Shown here in pieces: positions 1 to 9,667 of a DNA stretch of 64,000 nucleotides; the first letter of the stretch is position 1; every line of letters starts with the position of its first letter. A model generated the notes under the pieces. That model did not search any database. It had not been told where the DNA came from and saw only the letters and a list, made by a program, of their open reading frames with translations. The stretch covers positions 62,001 through 126,000 of the forward strand of contig NZ_JACJVQ010000019.1 in the NCBI RefSeq assembly GCF_014212135.1, written 5' to 3'. A program made the position numbers and the translations under genes. Origin of the DNA: Cohnella thailandensis (GTDB lineage Bacteria; Bacillota; Bacilli; Paenibacillales; Paenibacillaceae).

Positions 1-1
1 G

Positions 2-1135
2 ATCGGACAGATCCAAAAACGCAATGAAACGCAGGCAATCAAGCAAAGCTATGAAGAAAGCCGAAACGTTCTGTTCGAGAAGATAACCCTGGAACTCATT
101 CTGGGCAAAACGCAGGCGTTGCCTAAGTGGAAAGACCAGCTTGGACTGCATGCCGATTCGATAGCCGGATTAACGGTTCTTGCTTGTTCGGAAGAAATAA
201 CCCTGGACAATCGTCCGGATTGCCACTTCGTATCGATTCGCAATGGAGAGGAGCATCTTGTTCTCTTGCTGCATCGCATCCTTCCGACTCAAGAACTGTG
301 GGAGGAGATCGATCAGGAAGCCGAGAAACGGAGTCTTACGGTAGGCTCGGGTCGAACGAAGGCCGATCCTCATCAATTAGCGGACAGCTATCAGGAAGCG
401 CGGAGGGCTCTTCGCTGCGCGAGGTTCCTGCACCAACTCGGACGGGTAGGATTCGAGGATTTGGGAGAGTTGATCACTAGTCCCGAACCGTTGTCGGAGC
501 GAGAGGAAGCCATCATTCTCTGTTTGCGGGCAGGAAACTATTCGGGATTAATGGAGCATCTGCAGCCCTTCATGGATTGGATCCAATCGGAGCTGGTGGC
601 TCCCGAAGTCGTGGAGAGGGAGATGGTCAAGCTCCTTTATCTGGCGCTCGAGGCCGTTAAAGAAAGTCCTTCCTCCAGCCGGAACGAGCCTTTCGCTCCC
701 CATATCGAAATCAGGAATATCCATGGGCGGGACCAGATGCTGGCCTGGTTCCGCGGGCAGTTCGAGAGAATCGTTCATTCCGCCTTGGAGCTTCGGGAGA
801 ACACGAAATACTCGGCCGTGGAGCAGGCGCAGCTTTATATCGAGAACAACCTGTCCCAAGATTTATCCCTGCAGGAAGTGGCCCGCCATGTCGGAATGAA
901 TCCGTCTTATCTAAGCGTCTTGTTCAAGGAAGTAACCGGGGAGACTTACATTAAGTTTCTGACGAGATTTCGAATGGAGTTGGCTAAAAAGTGGCTGTTG
1001 GAAGGCATGAAGGTGAGCGAGGTTAGCGAGAAGGTAGGTTACCTGACCTATCGGCATTTCTCGGAGGTGTTCAAGAAGCATACCGGACTGTCGCCCGGTC
1101 AATTTAAAGATAGAGTTGGCCCTACTGAACGTTGA
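2..1135 (+). CDS. YesN/AraC-type transcriptional regulator, 5' end missing
   Basis: The frame is open from the left edge of the window, so the N-terminus (probably a response-regulator receiver domain or a membrane sensor region) is missing; 377 residues are visible. The middle part has the pattern GSGRTKADPHQLADSYQEA, which in YesN-like regulators lies in the linker domain before the DNA-binding part. The last ~105 residues form two AraC-type helix-turn-helix motifs (around LSLQEVARHVGMNPSYLSVL and VSEVSEKVGYLTYRHFSEVF), ending in the typical GLSPGQFK. Known members control carbohydrate ABC transporters encoded beside them, which fits the importer and rhamnosidase that follow. A TTG at 119 is not the true start, because coding-like sequence continues upstream of it. 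Family assignment is firm; the rhamnoside signal is inferred. Confidence 0.9.
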   Translation: MGQIQKRNETQAIKQSYEESRNVLFEKITLELILGKTQALPKWKDQLGLHADSIAGLTVLACSEEITLDNRPDCHFVSIRNGEEHLVLLLHRILPTQELWEEIDQEAEKRSLTVGSGRTKADPHQLADSYQEARRALRCARFLHQLGRVGFEDLGELITSPEPLSEREEAIILCLRAGNYSGLMEHLQPFMDWIQSELVAPEVVEREMVKLLYLALEAVKESPSSSRNEPFAPHIEIRNIHGRDQMLAWFRGQFERIVHSALELRENTKYSAVEQAQLYIENNLSQDLSLQEVARHVGMNPSYLSVLFKEVTGETYIKFLTRFRMELAKKWLLEGMKVSEVSEKVGYLTYRHFSEVFKKHTGLSPGQFKDRVGPTER

Positions 1136-1191
1136 TGCTCCAAAAAAAACGGACACGAATCCACGAAATGTGCAGATATTGGCTCCAAAAC

Positions 1192-1220
1192 AATGCCCCT
1201 ATAATTGGCTTAGGGGCATT
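1192..1220. terminator. Hairpin after the AraC-type gene
   Basis: A perfect 10-bp inverted repeat (AATGCCCCTA / TAGGGGCATT) encloses a 9-base loop. It lies 57 bases after the regulator stop and 46 bases before the lipoprotein start. No T-run follows on the plus strand, so it may be a weak terminator or an mRNA-stabilising hairpin rather than a full intrinsic terminator. Confidence 0.45.
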
Positions 1221-1265
1221 GACCCTGCTTGCGCAAGAATCACCTATCATGAGGGGGACGAAGGA

Positions 1266-2624
1266 ATGAAAGCAAAAAAGGCAGCGTTCGTTGCGAGCAG
1301 CCTGTTGATTGCCGGAGGCTTGCTTACGGCATGCGGAAGCGACAATAACGGCGGCAACGCATCCGGAACGGCGGCTCCGACGGCAGAAAATTCTGCAAGC
1401 GGTTCCAACAACGGCGGCAAAAAGGTTAAGCTTACGGCGATGGTAGGCAACGCAACGGATACGCAGAATATCGCGAAAGCCCTCATTGCCGCCTTCGAGA
1501 AGAAGTATCCGAATATTACGGTCGAGATCGAGTTGAGCCCCGGAGGAACGGAAGGCGACAACTTGGCCAAGACGAAGCTTGCTACCGGCGATATGTCGGA
1601 CGTGTTCTTCTATAACTCCGGTTCACTCTTGCAAGCGCTTAATCCGGAACAGAATCTCGTCGATCTGACCAACGAACCGTTCCAGGCGAACATCGAGGAT
1701 TCGTTTAAACAAGCGGTTACTTATAACGGCAAAGTATACGGGGCTCCTACTCAATCAACTGGTACCGGAGGATGGTTCTATAACAAGAAGATTTATTCCG
1801 ATCTCGGCCTATCGGTGCCCAAGACATGGGAAGAGCTGATGGCGAACGTGAAGAAGATCAGCGAGGCGGATAGCGGCATCGCTCCGATCATCGGAACCTA
1901 CAAAGATACGTGGACCTCGCAGCTGATCTTCCTGTCCGACTACTATAACGTGCAGGCATCCGCCCCTAATTTCGCCGCGGATTACACCGCCAACAAAGCG
2001 AAGTACGCTACCACGCCGTCCGCTCTTCGCAGCTTCGAGAAGATGCAGGATATCGTCGGGTATCTGAATAAGGATTATCTAGCGACAAACCTCGATGCTG
2101 GTCTCAAGATGTTGGTTGAGGGGAAAGGCGCCCATTATCCAATGTTAAGCATGATTATCCCTACCATTCTTCAGAACACTCCGGACAAAATCGACGATAT
2201 CGGATTTTTCGCCCAGCCGGGAGACAATGCCGATCAGAATGGCCTGACCGTATGGATGCCCGGCGCGGTCTACGTGTATAAAAACACTCCTCATCTGGAA
2301 GAGGCGCTTCAATTCGTGAACTTCGTAGGATCGGTGGAAGGCATGGAAGCCATCGCTACCGTTTCGAAGCCGACGGGCCCTTATGTCGTCAAGGGAGCGG
2401 AGATGCCGGAGGATACGCCGCAGGCCGTTAAAGACATGCTGCCGTACTTCGAGAACGGCAAGAACGCTCCTGCCTTGGAGTTCCTGTCTCCCGTTAAAGG
2501 TCCGAGCCTGGAGAATATTACGATTCAGGTCGGTTCGGGTCAGATCGATGCCTTGAAGGCGGCCCAAGATTACGATAAGGACGTCGAGAAGCAAGCGAAG
2601 CAGCTCGGATTGTCCGGCTGGTAG
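1266..2624 (+). CDS. Sugar ABC transporter substrate-binding lipoprotein
   Basis: This 452-residue protein begins with a lipoprotein signal peptide (KK charge, hydrophobic core, LLTAC lipobox with Cys23) followed by a Ser/Asn/Gly-rich linker. The body has the family-1 extracellular solute-binding layout, with KVKLTAMVGN early, FEKKYPNITVEIE, then GAPTQSTGTGGWFYNKKIYSDLGL and PKTWEELMANVKKI. The start is the ATG preceded by GAGGGGGACGAAGG; an upstream in-frame extension to 1116 overlaps the preceding gene and would bury the signal peptide. It should capture an oligosaccharide at the outer membrane face and deliver it to the two permeases encoded next. No ATPase gene is nearby, so a shared MsmX-type ATPase is likely. 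With GH78 downstream, a rhamnose-containing glycan is the inferred ligand. Confidence 0.92.
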   Translation: MKAKKAAFVASSLLIAGGLLTACGSDNNGGNASGTAAPTAENSASGSNNGGKKVKLTAMVGNATDTQNIAKALIAAFEKKYPNITVEIELSPGGTEGDNLAKTKLATGDMSDVFFYNSGSLLQALNPEQNLVDLTNEPFQANIEDSFKQAVTYNGKVYGAPTQSTGTGGWFYNKKIYSDLGLSVPKTWEELMANVKKISEADSGIAPIIGTYKDTWTSQLIFLSDYYNVQASAPNFAADYTANKAKYATTPSALRSFEKMQDIVGYLNKDYLATNLDAGLKMLVEGKGAHYPMLSMIIPTILQNTPDKIDDIGFFAQPGDNADQNGLTVWMPGAVYVYKNTPHLEEALQFVNFVGSVEGMEAIATVSKPTGPYVVKGAEMPEDTPQAVKDMLPYFENGKNAPALEFLSPVKGPSLENITIQVGSGQIDALKAAQDYDKDVEKQAKQLGLSGW

Positions 2625-2650
2625 GACTCGATATCGGAAATACGAAACCG

Positions 2651-2677
2651 TCGGCCCTGCCAATCGCGCAGGGCCGA
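2651..2677 (+). promoter_or_regulatory. Intercistronic hairpin between binding protein and permease genes
   Basis: A perfect 10-bp stem (TCGGCCCTGC / GCAGGGCCGA) with a 7-base loop lies between the lipoprotein stop and the ribosome site of the next gene. No T-run follows. Such hairpins commonly protect the upstream mRNA end, so that the binding protein is made in excess over the permeases; that role is inferred here. Confidence 0.55.
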
Positions 2678-2696
2678 TGTCTAGGGGAGGATCCGC

Positions 2697-3563
2697 ATGA
2701 ACAAAGTCATGAAGCGCACGTACTCGTACGCCTTTCTGCTGCCGGCTGCCGTCATCTATCTGATCATCTTTATTTTGCCGACGATCATGTCGTTCTTCTT
2801 CAGCTTGACCCGATGGACGCTCTTCGATTGGGAGTTTATCGGATTCGATAACTTCGTAACCTTCTTCCAGGAGGCCTCTCTTAGCATAGGATTCAAGAAC
2901 ACGTTTATCTACGCCGTCGTTACCTGTCTTCTCAAAGTCGTTATCGGCTTGCTATTGGGCGTGTTATTGACATCGAAAATAAGGACGAGAGGATATTTGC
3001 GATCCGTCGTCTTTTTCCCGACGCTGGTGAGCACCATCGCCGTCGGTATCGCGTTCAGCATGATGATGCATCCAACGCTGGGCCTGATCAACAAAGCGCT
3101 CGAAGCGATCGGCATTCCGGCCGTCGACTGGTTAGGCAACCCGGACTTGGCGTTATTCTCCGTCGCGTTGACCGACGTATGGAAGGGAGTAGGCTTCGCT
3201 ACCGTGATTTATATCGCCGGAATCATGTCGATTCCCGAGCAGTATTACGAGGCTTTGCAGATCGACGGGGGCAACGCCTTCCAGAAATTCCGGCACATCA
3301 TCGTTCCGCTCAGCCGCTCGGCTACGAATACGGTCATCATTTTCGCCTTCATCGGGGGCTTGCGTTCCTTCGACCTCATCTGGTCCATGACAAGAGGGGG
3401 ACCCGGCTACGCCACGGACGTTATCGCCTCTATCATCTATAAACAATACCAAGCCGGCTTCTACGGCCTCGCCACGGCCGGCAACGTCATTCTGTTCGTC
3501 TTCGTCGCCTTGCTCGCTTTCCCGCTGAATTACTTCCTGACCCGCAAAGAGGTGGACCTATGA
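2697..3563 (+). CDS. Sugar ABC transporter permease (MalF/UgpA type)
   Basis: A 288-residue membrane protein with about six hydrophobic segments, starting with AFLLPAAVIYLIIFILPTIM and ending with VILFVFVALLAFPLNYFLT. The cytoplasmic EAA loop that contacts the ATPase is visible as YYEALQIDGGNAFQKFRHI. SFFFSLTRWTLFDW near the N-terminus is typical of the UgpA/LacF family. The ribosome site is GGGGAGGATCCGC before the ATG. It forms the channel together with the next gene, whose start overlaps its stop by four bases, indicating translational coupling. Confidence 0.93.
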   Translation: MNKVMKRTYSYAFLLPAAVIYLIIFILPTIMSFFFSLTRWTLFDWEFIGFDNFVTFFQEASLSIGFKNTFIYAVVTCLLKVVIGLLLGVLLTSKIRTRGYLRSVVFFPTLVSTIAVGIAFSMMMHPTLGLINKALEAIGIPAVDWLGNPDLALFSVALTDVWKGVGFATVIYIAGIMSIPEQYYEALQIDGGNAFQKFRHIIVPLSRSATNTVIIFAFIGGLRSFDLIWSMTRGGPGYATDVIASIIYKQYQAGFYGLATAGNVILFVFVALLAFPLNYFLTRKEVDL

Positions 3564-4390
3564 GCAGAAGCATGAAGCGGTTGTCGCTTGAAGCCGCCGC
3601 CGTCATCCTCTCGATCCTCATCTTCTGGATTCCGTTGTATTTTGTCCTCGTCAACGCCTTGAAGGATGCCCCCGGCGCCTCGGAACTCACTATTTCTTGG
3701 CCCTCCACGGTTCATCTATGGAGCAATTTGAAGGAAGTCGTTATCGCCAACGACTATATGCTGCTGCGAGCTTTCTATAACAGCACCCTTCTGACGATAC
3801 TGTCCATCGTCTTGATGGTCATGGTGTGCGCGATGGCCGGATTCATCATGCACCGGCGCAGCGATAGGCTGACGCCTGTCATCGGCTTCTTCGTTCTGGC
3901 AGGCTTGATCATTCCGCCGGCAATCGTGCCGACGATCTGGGTGCTGGATAACCTTCAATTGTTTAAGACGATGACAGGGATCGTTCTGGTTGAGGTCGCG
4001 CTAGGCTTCCCGTTCGGCGTCATTCTCTTCCGCAACTTTATGGGCGGAATTCCGCGCGAAATCGACGAAGCGGCCATTATCGACGGATGCGGCGGATTCC
4101 GGCTCTTCTTCCGGATTATCCTTCCGTTGCTTAAGCCGGTAACGGCGACGATGATCGTGACGTCTTCGGTCTCCATCTTCAACGACTTCGTCAATCCGCT
4201 CTATTTCTTCCCCGGTTCGGAGAACGTAACCGTGCAGCTGACCCTGTATAACTTCATGAGCCAGTACACGACCCAGTATAATCTGCTCTTCATGAATATC
4301 CTTGTGATCACCGTTCCGCTGCTTATTCTATTTCTCTTCTTTAACAACAAGATCGTCTCCGGCATGACGGCCGGCTCCGTAAAAGGATGA
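3560..4390 (+). CDS. Sugar ABC transporter permease (MalG/UgpE type)
   Basis: A 276-residue membrane protein and partner of the preceding permease, overlapping it at ATGA. It has about six hydrophobic segments and the EAA loop EIDEAAIIDGCGGFRLFFRI followed by LPLLKPV. The C-terminal KIVSGMTAGSVKG is the usual end of the UgpE/MalG family. With the lipoprotein at 1266 it makes a complete importer except for the ATPase, which is not in this locus. The coupled operon structure supports a single transport unit. Confidence 0.93.
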   Translation: MSRSMKRLSLEAAAVILSILIFWIPLYFVLVNALKDAPGASELTISWPSTVHLWSNLKEVVIANDYMLLRAFYNSTLLTILSIVLMVMVCAMAGFIMHRRSDRLTPVIGFFVLAGLIIPPAIVPTIWVLDNLQLFKTMTGIVLVEVALGFPFGVILFRNFMGGIPREIDEAAIIDGCGGFRLFFRIILPLLKPVTATMIVTSSVSIFNDFVNPLYFFPGSENVTVQLTLYNFMSQYTTQYNLLFMNILVITVPLLILFLFFNNKIVSGMTAGSVKG

Positions 4391-4419
4391 CGGACTAGAA
4401 AAAGGGAGGTTCCCGTACG

Positions 4420-7308
4420 ATGAGCCCGATTCAAGCCGTAAAATTAACATGCGAATATCAATCGAACCCGATCGGAATCGGGACGCCCCATCCGAGATTC
4501 GGTTGGCAGATGCGGACGGAAGAGCGGGATGCCAAGCAAAGCGCTTATCGCATCCTCGTCGCCGAGAACGAGAGCTCCTTCGCGCTTCCCGTCTGGGACT
4601 CCGGCAAAGTCGAATCCGACGATTCGATTCAGGTGGTCTACGGCGGGGCTCCGTTAAAGCCTCGCGCCCGTTATTTCTATAAGGTCAAGATTTGGGACGG
4701 CGCCTGCCGGGCCTCCGAGTGGAGCGAAACCGGCTATTTCGAAACGGCTTTATTCTCGACGGACGAATGGAAGGCAAAATGGATCACTCCCAAGGAGGAC
4801 GAGCTGGATAAGCATGCGGAGCCGGCTTTCCTGCTTCGCAAGAGGTTTGTCCTTAAGGATAAACCCGTCTCCGCGCGCGTTTATTCCACCGCTGCCGGCA
4901 TCTACGAATTGGAGATCAACGGGCGGCAGGTCACCGAAGATCTCTTCGCGCCGGGCTGGACCAGCTACCACTCCCGCATCCAATATCAAACCTACGATGT
5001 AACGAGCCTCCTTCGAACGGAAGGGAACTGCATCGGGATCCTGTTAGGCGACGGATGGTACCGCAGCGGCATGGGCAACGCTCAAAGAAACTTCCGATAC
5101 GGCGATCGGAGGGCTGCCCTGCTCCAATTGCATATCCGTTACGCCGACGGAACGGAAGAGATCGTCGCGACGGACGAGAGCTGGAAGGCTGCTACGGGCG
5201 CCATTCGTTATTCGACGATTCTGCACGGAGAAACGTACGATGCCCGATTGGAACAAGAGGACTGGAGCACATTTTCTTACGACGACTCTCTCTGGCTTGC
5301 GACGGAAGCTTGCGAGCTCCCGATGAACGTTCTCGTCGCGCAGGAGAACGAATCGGCCCGCGTCACCGAGACCTTAAAGCCTATCGCCGCCTGGGTAACG
5401 CCTGCGGGGGAACGCGTTCTCGACATGGGGCAGAACATGGTGGGCCGAATTCGCATGACGCTCGACGTGCCGGAAGGCACGGAGATCGTCCTTAGCCATG
5501 CGGAAGTGCTGGACGGGGAAGGGAACTTCTACGTCGATAATCTTCGTTCCGCCAAGCAGACCGTCCGCTATATCGCCAAAGGCAGGCCGGGAGAAAGCTA
5601 TGCCCCTCATTTTACGTTCATGGGCTTCCGTTATGTCAAAGTGGAAGGATTCCCGCTAGGGGCGGAAGGCCTTCCTCTCGAAGCGTTCGTCGGAGAGGTC
5701 ATTCATACCGACATGGAGCCGACAGGTTCGTTCGAATGCTCGGACGAGAGGGTCAATCAGCTGCAGCGAAATATCAGGTGGGGGCAGAGAGGGAACTTCC
5801 TCGACCTTCCGACCGATTGCCCGCAACGGGACGAACGGCTTGGCTGGACGGGAGATGCCCAGGTCTTCATAAGCACCGCCTTGTTTAATTATCATGGGGC
5901 GTCTTTCTTCGCCAAGTGGCTGCACGACCTGAGAGAGGAACAGATGCCGGACGGAGGCGTTCCCATGGTCGTTCCCGACGTGGAACGGAGCGGCGTTTCC
6001 GCCGGCTGGGGCGATGCGGCCGTGATTTGCCCCTGGACGGTTTATCAATATTATGGCGATAAGCGGCTGTTGGCCGAACAATACGCTAGCATGAGAAAAT
6101 GGGTGGAATACATTCGCGCCCAGGGCGACCAGGAGTATCTGTGGAACTCGGGCTTCCATTGCGGCGACTGGCTTGCGCTCGATGCCATGCCGGGCAGCTA
6201 TGTCGGAGCTACGCCTCTGCCGTTCATTGCGACGGCGTACTATGCTTACTCCGCAAGAATCCTAAGGGATGCCGCGAAGGTATTGGACCGTAAGGAAGAT
6301 TACATTCGCTATGAAGCATTGCATCGGAACGTCGTTCATGCCTTCCGCCGCGAGTTCGTAACGGAGGCCGGAATCGTCGCGTATCCGACCCAGACGGCTT
6401 ACGTGCTGGCGCTGGCCTTCGATCTATTGGAAGAGCCCATGCGTCCGCGCGTCGCCAAAGATCTTCACGAGCTGATCGTCGACAACGGCTATCACTTGAC
6501 GACCGGGTTCATCGGCACTCCTTATCTGTGCACGGCGCTTTCCAATCATGGCTACCACGCCACCGCGGTTCGCCTGCTGCTTCAGGACAGCTATCCGGGA
6601 TGGCTCTATTCCGTCTCCCAAGGAGCAACGACGATCTGGGAGCATTGGGACGGAATCAAGCCGGACGGCACCTTCTGGAGCGAGAATATGAACTCGTTTA
6701 ACCACTATGCTTATGGAGCCATTGGGGATTGGTTGTATCGTAAAGTCGCCGGACTCGGCATGGACGAGACGGTGCCGGCATACAAGAGAGTCCGTATCGA
6801 GCCCTTGTTCGGATTGGAATCGATGAGCTATGCCAGGGCGACGTTCCAGTCCCCATACGGAGAAATCGAATCGGCATGGTCCTTGTTGGATAACAACGAG
6901 ATGAAGGTCGAGGTTCGGATTCCGCCTAACGCTACGGCGGAAGTGGTTCTGCGCGGCGCCTTCCTTGAAGAAGCTCGGGAAGGCGGCAAACGGCTTCACG
7001 AAGGAAATGGCATTCATTCCATCAAGGCAACGGAGAAGGGAATCGTCCTATCGATCGGTTCCGGCCGCTATGAATTCAGTTATCCGATCGGGAGAACCTT
7101 GAAGATCCCGTATTCGTATGACACCAGGCTTGACGATGCGCTCTCTACCGAAGCCGCGACCGCCATCCTTAAACGGGAATTGCCCCAGATCTTCCACATC
7201 GTCGATATCATACGAACGGCCAGCTTCAAACAAATCGTCGAGTTCCCGCTCACGCAAGTGTCGAGAGAACGAATGGATTCCGTCTTGGAGCAACTGAACT
7301 CACTCTGA
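4420..7308 (+). CDS. Alpha-L-rhamnosidase, glycoside hydrolase family 78
   Basis: A 962-residue enzyme that would release terminal alpha-L-rhamnose from oligosaccharides or glycosides. Order of parts: N-terminal beta-sandwich (~1-110, ending SEWSETGYFETA), rhamnosidase N domain (~150-310), second beta domain (~320-420, ending GFRYVKVEG), (alpha/alpha)6 catalytic barrel (~430-790) and a C-terminal beta-sandwich. The GH78 signature DCPQRDERLGWTGDAQ is intact, with the presumed general acid Glu in RDE; the general-base region is TTIWEHWDGI. No signal peptide is seen, so it acts inside the cell on imported material, consistent with the importer just upstream. An extra helical tail of ~90 residues follows the usual C-terminal domain. 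The start is ATG after AAAGGGAGGTTCCCGTACG. Confidence 0.95.
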   Translation: MSPIQAVKLTCEYQSNPIGIGTPHPRFGWQMRTEERDAKQSAYRILVAENESSFALPVWDSGKVESDDSIQVVYGGAPLKPRARYFYKVKIWDGACRASEWSETGYFETALFSTDEWKAKWITPKEDELDKHAEPAFLLRKRFVLKDKPVSARVYSTAAGIYELEINGRQVTEDLFAPGWTSYHSRIQYQTYDVTSLLRTEGNCIGILLGDGWYRSGMGNAQRNFRYGDRRAALLQLHIRYADGTEEIVATDESWKAATGAIRYSTILHGETYDARLEQEDWSTFSYDDSLWLATEACELPMNVLVAQENESARVTETLKPIAAWVTPAGERVLDMGQNMVGRIRMTLDVPEGTEIVLSHAEVLDGEGNFYVDNLRSAKQTVRYIAKGRPGESYAPHFTFMGFRYVKVEGFPLGAEGLPLEAFVGEVIHTDMEPTGSFECSDERVNQLQRNIRWGQRGNFLDLPTDCPQRDERLGWTGDAQVFISTALFNYHGASFFAKWLHDLREEQMPDGGVPMVVPDVERSGVSAGWGDAAVICPWTVYQYYGDKRLLAEQYASMRKWVEYIRAQGDQEYLWNSGFHCGDWLALDAMPGSYVGATPLPFIATAYYAYSARILRDAAKVLDRKEDYIRYEALHRNVVHAFRREFVTEAGIVAYPTQTAYVLALAFDLLEEPMRPRVAKDLHELIVDNGYHLTTGFIGTPYLCTALSNHGYHATAVRLLLQDSYPGWLYSVSQGATTIWEHWDGIKPDGTFWSENMNSFNHYAYGAIGDWLYRKVAGLGMDETVPAYKRVRIEPLFGLESMSYARATFQSPYGEIESAWSLLDNNEMKVEVRIPPNATAEVVLRGAFLEEAREGGKRLHEGNGIHSIKATEKGIVLSIGSGRYEFSYPIGRTLKIPYSYDTRLDDALSTEAATAILKRELPQIFHIVDIIRTASFKQIVEFPLTQVSRERMDSVLEQLNSL

Positions 7309-7321
7309 AGGGAGATGCCGC

Positions 7322-8845
7322 ATGGAACTGCATCGTTATGGAGCGGCTAAAGGGACATCGTTGCCTCGAAGCAAGCCCCTGGACCAAGGAGTCTCGCCTG
7401 CATCGATTGTCGACTTCATTAAGCGCATAGAAGAGGACGAGCTTGAACTCCACAGCCTCATGATCGTTCGCAACGGCCATGTCGTATCGGAAGGATGGTG
7501 GACTCCGTATCGTTCCGAAGATTCGCACCTGTTGAACTCCTTAAGCAAAAGCTTCACCTCGACCGCCATAGGGTTTGCCGTTCAGGAAGGACTGCTTTCA
7601 CTAGAAGATACGGTCATTTCCTTTTTCCCGGAACTAACGACTTCGGCAATCAAAGAGAATATGGCATCGCTTCGAGTCCGGCATCTCTTGTCGATGTCCA
7701 CGGGACACGCGGTCGACACCACTCCGGCCATGCAGCAGTCGGACGACTGGGCGAAGGCCTTCCTGGAGATCCCGATCGTTCATGAGCCGGGAACATACTT
7801 TCTCTATAATACCGGGGCTACGTATATGCTCTCCGCGATCCTGACGCAAGCAACGGGGGAGAAGCTGCTGGACTATCTTCAGCCCAGGCTGTTCGAGCCG
7901 CTTGGCATGAGCGGAATCGCCTCGATCTCTTGCCCGAAGGGCATCCACGCGGGGGGATTCGGAATGAGCGCGAAGACGGAGGATATCGCGAAGCTCGGGC
8001 TCCTGTACCTGCAGAAAGGATGGTGGAACGGACAACGGATTTTGCCGGAGCGATGGGTTATTGAAGCAACGGCTTCGCATCTATCGAACGGTTCGGATCC
8101 GGACAGCGATTGGGCGCAAGGCTACGGCTTTCAATTCTGGCGTTGTCGCCATGGCGCCTATCGGGGAGACGGGGCGTTCGGTCAGTTCTGCGTGGTGCTG
8201 CCCGAGCAGAACGCGGTAGTCGCGATGACCGGCGGCGTCATGGAGATGCAGTCGGTTCTGAATGCCTTATGGGATTGCCTGCTGCCCGGCATGGCCGCCG
8301 GAGACCCGACGGAAGGGGCTAATCGGCAACAACGGGAGCTGGAGCCCTTGCTGCGATCCTTGTCCTATCCCGTTCCCGTTCTAAGAGCAGGTTCTCCGGA
8401 AGCGCGCAATTGGGATGGCAAACGGTATAAGGCGAGCCTTAACGAAGCTGGGATTACCGCAATCTCCTTCCGGTTCGGGGAAGATATATTTCTTTTTCAA
8501 TATCAGGATGATAACGGTCTTCATTCCGTTCGGATCGGCAATGGGGAATGGTCGGAGAACCGGATCTGTCTTGCCGGCGAGTGCTTGAAAGCCAAAGTCG
8601 CGGGCACCTGGCGCAAGAAAAACAAACTGGAGGTTATCGTGCGTTTCGTGGAAACCCCATTTTGCGATAAATGGACCTGCCACTTCGTCAACGACAGCGT
8701 TAAGGTAAGCGCCGAACGAAATGTTTGGGTGATGCCCGGATTGTCGTCGAACGCCCTGTTGCCCGAGCTGACCGGTTACCGATATGCCGATCGGGATATG
8801 TGGATCGGCAACGGTCTGGGAAGAGAAGAGCCCCCGTCGCCGTAA
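7322..8845 (+). CDS. Serine hydrolase of the class C beta-lactamase family
   Basis: A 507-residue protein with the penicillin-binding fold. The nucleophile motif SxxK is SLSK in LLNSLSKSFTSTAIG (~residues 78-92), the second motif YxN is seen as LYNTGATY, and HGAYRGDGAFGQ occupies the third-motif position (HxG instead of KTG). About 130 residues follow the hydrolase domain as a beta-rich extension common in esterase-like members. It begins 13 bases after the rhamnosidase (GAAGGGAGATGCCGC before ATG), so it is in the same operon and probably acts on a glycoside substituent or ester. No signal peptide is visible; true beta-lactamase activity is unlikely. Confidence 0.88.
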   Translation: MELHRYGAAKGTSLPRSKPLDQGVSPASIVDFIKRIEEDELELHSLMIVRNGHVVSEGWWTPYRSEDSHLLNSLSKSFTSTAIGFAVQEGLLSLEDTVISFFPELTTSAIKENMASLRVRHLLSMSTGHAVDTTPAMQQSDDWAKAFLEIPIVHEPGTYFLYNTGATYMLSAILTQATGEKLLDYLQPRLFEPLGMSGIASISCPKGIHAGGFGMSAKTEDIAKLGLLYLQKGWWNGQRILPERWVIEATASHLSNGSDPDSDWAQGYGFQFWRCRHGAYRGDGAFGQFCVVLPEQNAVVAMTGGVMEMQSVLNALWDCLLPGMAAGDPTEGANRQQRELEPLLRSLSYPVPVLRAGSPEARNWDGKRYKASLNEAGITAISFRFGEDIFLFQYQDDNGLHSVRIGNGEWSENRICLAGECLKAKVAGTWRKKNKLEVIVRFVETPFCDKWTCHFVNDSVKVSAERNVWVMPGLSSNALLPELTGYRYADRDMWIGNGLGREEPPSP

Positions 8846-8884
8846 AGCTTGTCTTGCACCGCAACCCGAACGGAAGCCGCGCAG

Positions 8885-8906
8885 AAGCCGCGCAGAGCGC
8901 GGCTTT
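8885..8906 (+). terminator. Intrinsic terminator after the rhamnosidase operon
   Basis: Perfect 8-bp stem AAGCCGCG / CGCGGCTT with a 5-base loop and a short T-run. It lies between the convergent hydrolase (plus) and TetR (minus) genes and can serve both. Confidence 0.75.
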
Positions 8907-8935
8907 ATCGTATGATCGAGTCCGATTCTTCGGTA

Positions 8936-9484
8936 CTAGTTATAAATAGCTTCGAATAACGTTCCCACTTGATCGGCCATTACGCGAGGCGGATAGGGCA
9001 TTCCGTTCGTTAACCACCATTCCACGACTCCAACGTAGGCCGACGCGACAAAATGAACAATAACCTCTTCGTTAACCGCGCTATTTCTTTCGTTGGTTTT
9101 GCGGAGTTCATTTCTGAACGCTTCGCTTTGATATTCGAGGAATCTGCTGCGGAAGTACGGCGCGCCTTTGTTGGCTAGCATCGTCGAAAAAAACAAGTAA
9201 TTGCTCTCCAAGTATTCGAAGCAGACCTGGGTCGCCGGTCGCCACTCCATTTCGCACGCGGTTTCGCTGACTTTCCGAAGCCTGTCTATATACTCTTCGA
9301 TGAGCTTATCCAACAAGTCGAATTTATCCGCGTAATGAAGGTAGATCGTTTTGCGGCTGACATTTGCCCGATCGGAGATGTCCTGGATCGTAATCTGATC
9401 GAAATTTTTCTCGGATATCAATTCGATAATCGCCTTTTTAATCGCTTCTTGCGATTTGATGATGCGTCGGTCCACTTTGGCCAT
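8936..9484 (-). CDS. TetR/AcrR-family transcriptional regulator
   Basis: A 182-residue regulator. The N-terminal helix-turn-helix is clear: SQEAIKKAIIELISEKNFDQ, then ITIQDISDRANVSRKTIYLHYADK. The C-terminal ligand-binding half is variable, as usual. The start is taken as the ATG of MAKVDRRI, since the 43 residues upstream in the same frame do not look coding and overlap palindromic operator-like DNA. The gene points away from a damaged MFS-transporter start at 9668, so it was probably the local repressor of that pump. Its present target, if any, may be itself or the small gene at 9862. Confidence 0.9.
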   Translation of the reverse strand: MAKVDRRIIKSQEAIKKAIIELISEKNFDQITIQDISDRANVSRKTIYLHYADKFDLLDKLIEEYIDRLRKVSETACEMEWRPATQVCFEYLESNYLFFSTMLANKGAPYFRSRFLEYQSEAFRNELRKTNERNSAVNEEVIVHFVASAYVGVVEWWLTNGMPYPPRVMADQVGTLFEAIYN

Positions 9485-9501
9485 TCGGGTAACACCGCTT
9501 T

Positions 9502-9551
9502 CTATTAAATAAAATTTATTAATAGATACACACAATCCGCTAAGGTGTGTA
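9502..9551. promoter_or_regulatory. Two palindromes upstream of the TetR gene (candidate operators)
   Basis: CTATTAA at 9502 and TTAATAG at 9519 form a 7-bp inverted repeat spaced by 10 bases of A/T. TACACAC at 9527 and GTGTGTA at 9545 form a second 7-bp inverted repeat spaced by 11. Both sit directly upstream of the TetR start, where autoregulatory TetR operators are normally found. Which one is bound cannot be told from sequence. Confidence 0.5.
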
Positions 9552-9667
9552 CTACTCAACGAATTCAAGCCATTTGGCCATTGAAAGCGCGGCTTTCCAT
9601 TTAGATAATACATATATGTTACCTAAGAAACTAATGTGTATTATACGCGAGAGGGAGGATAAGCGAT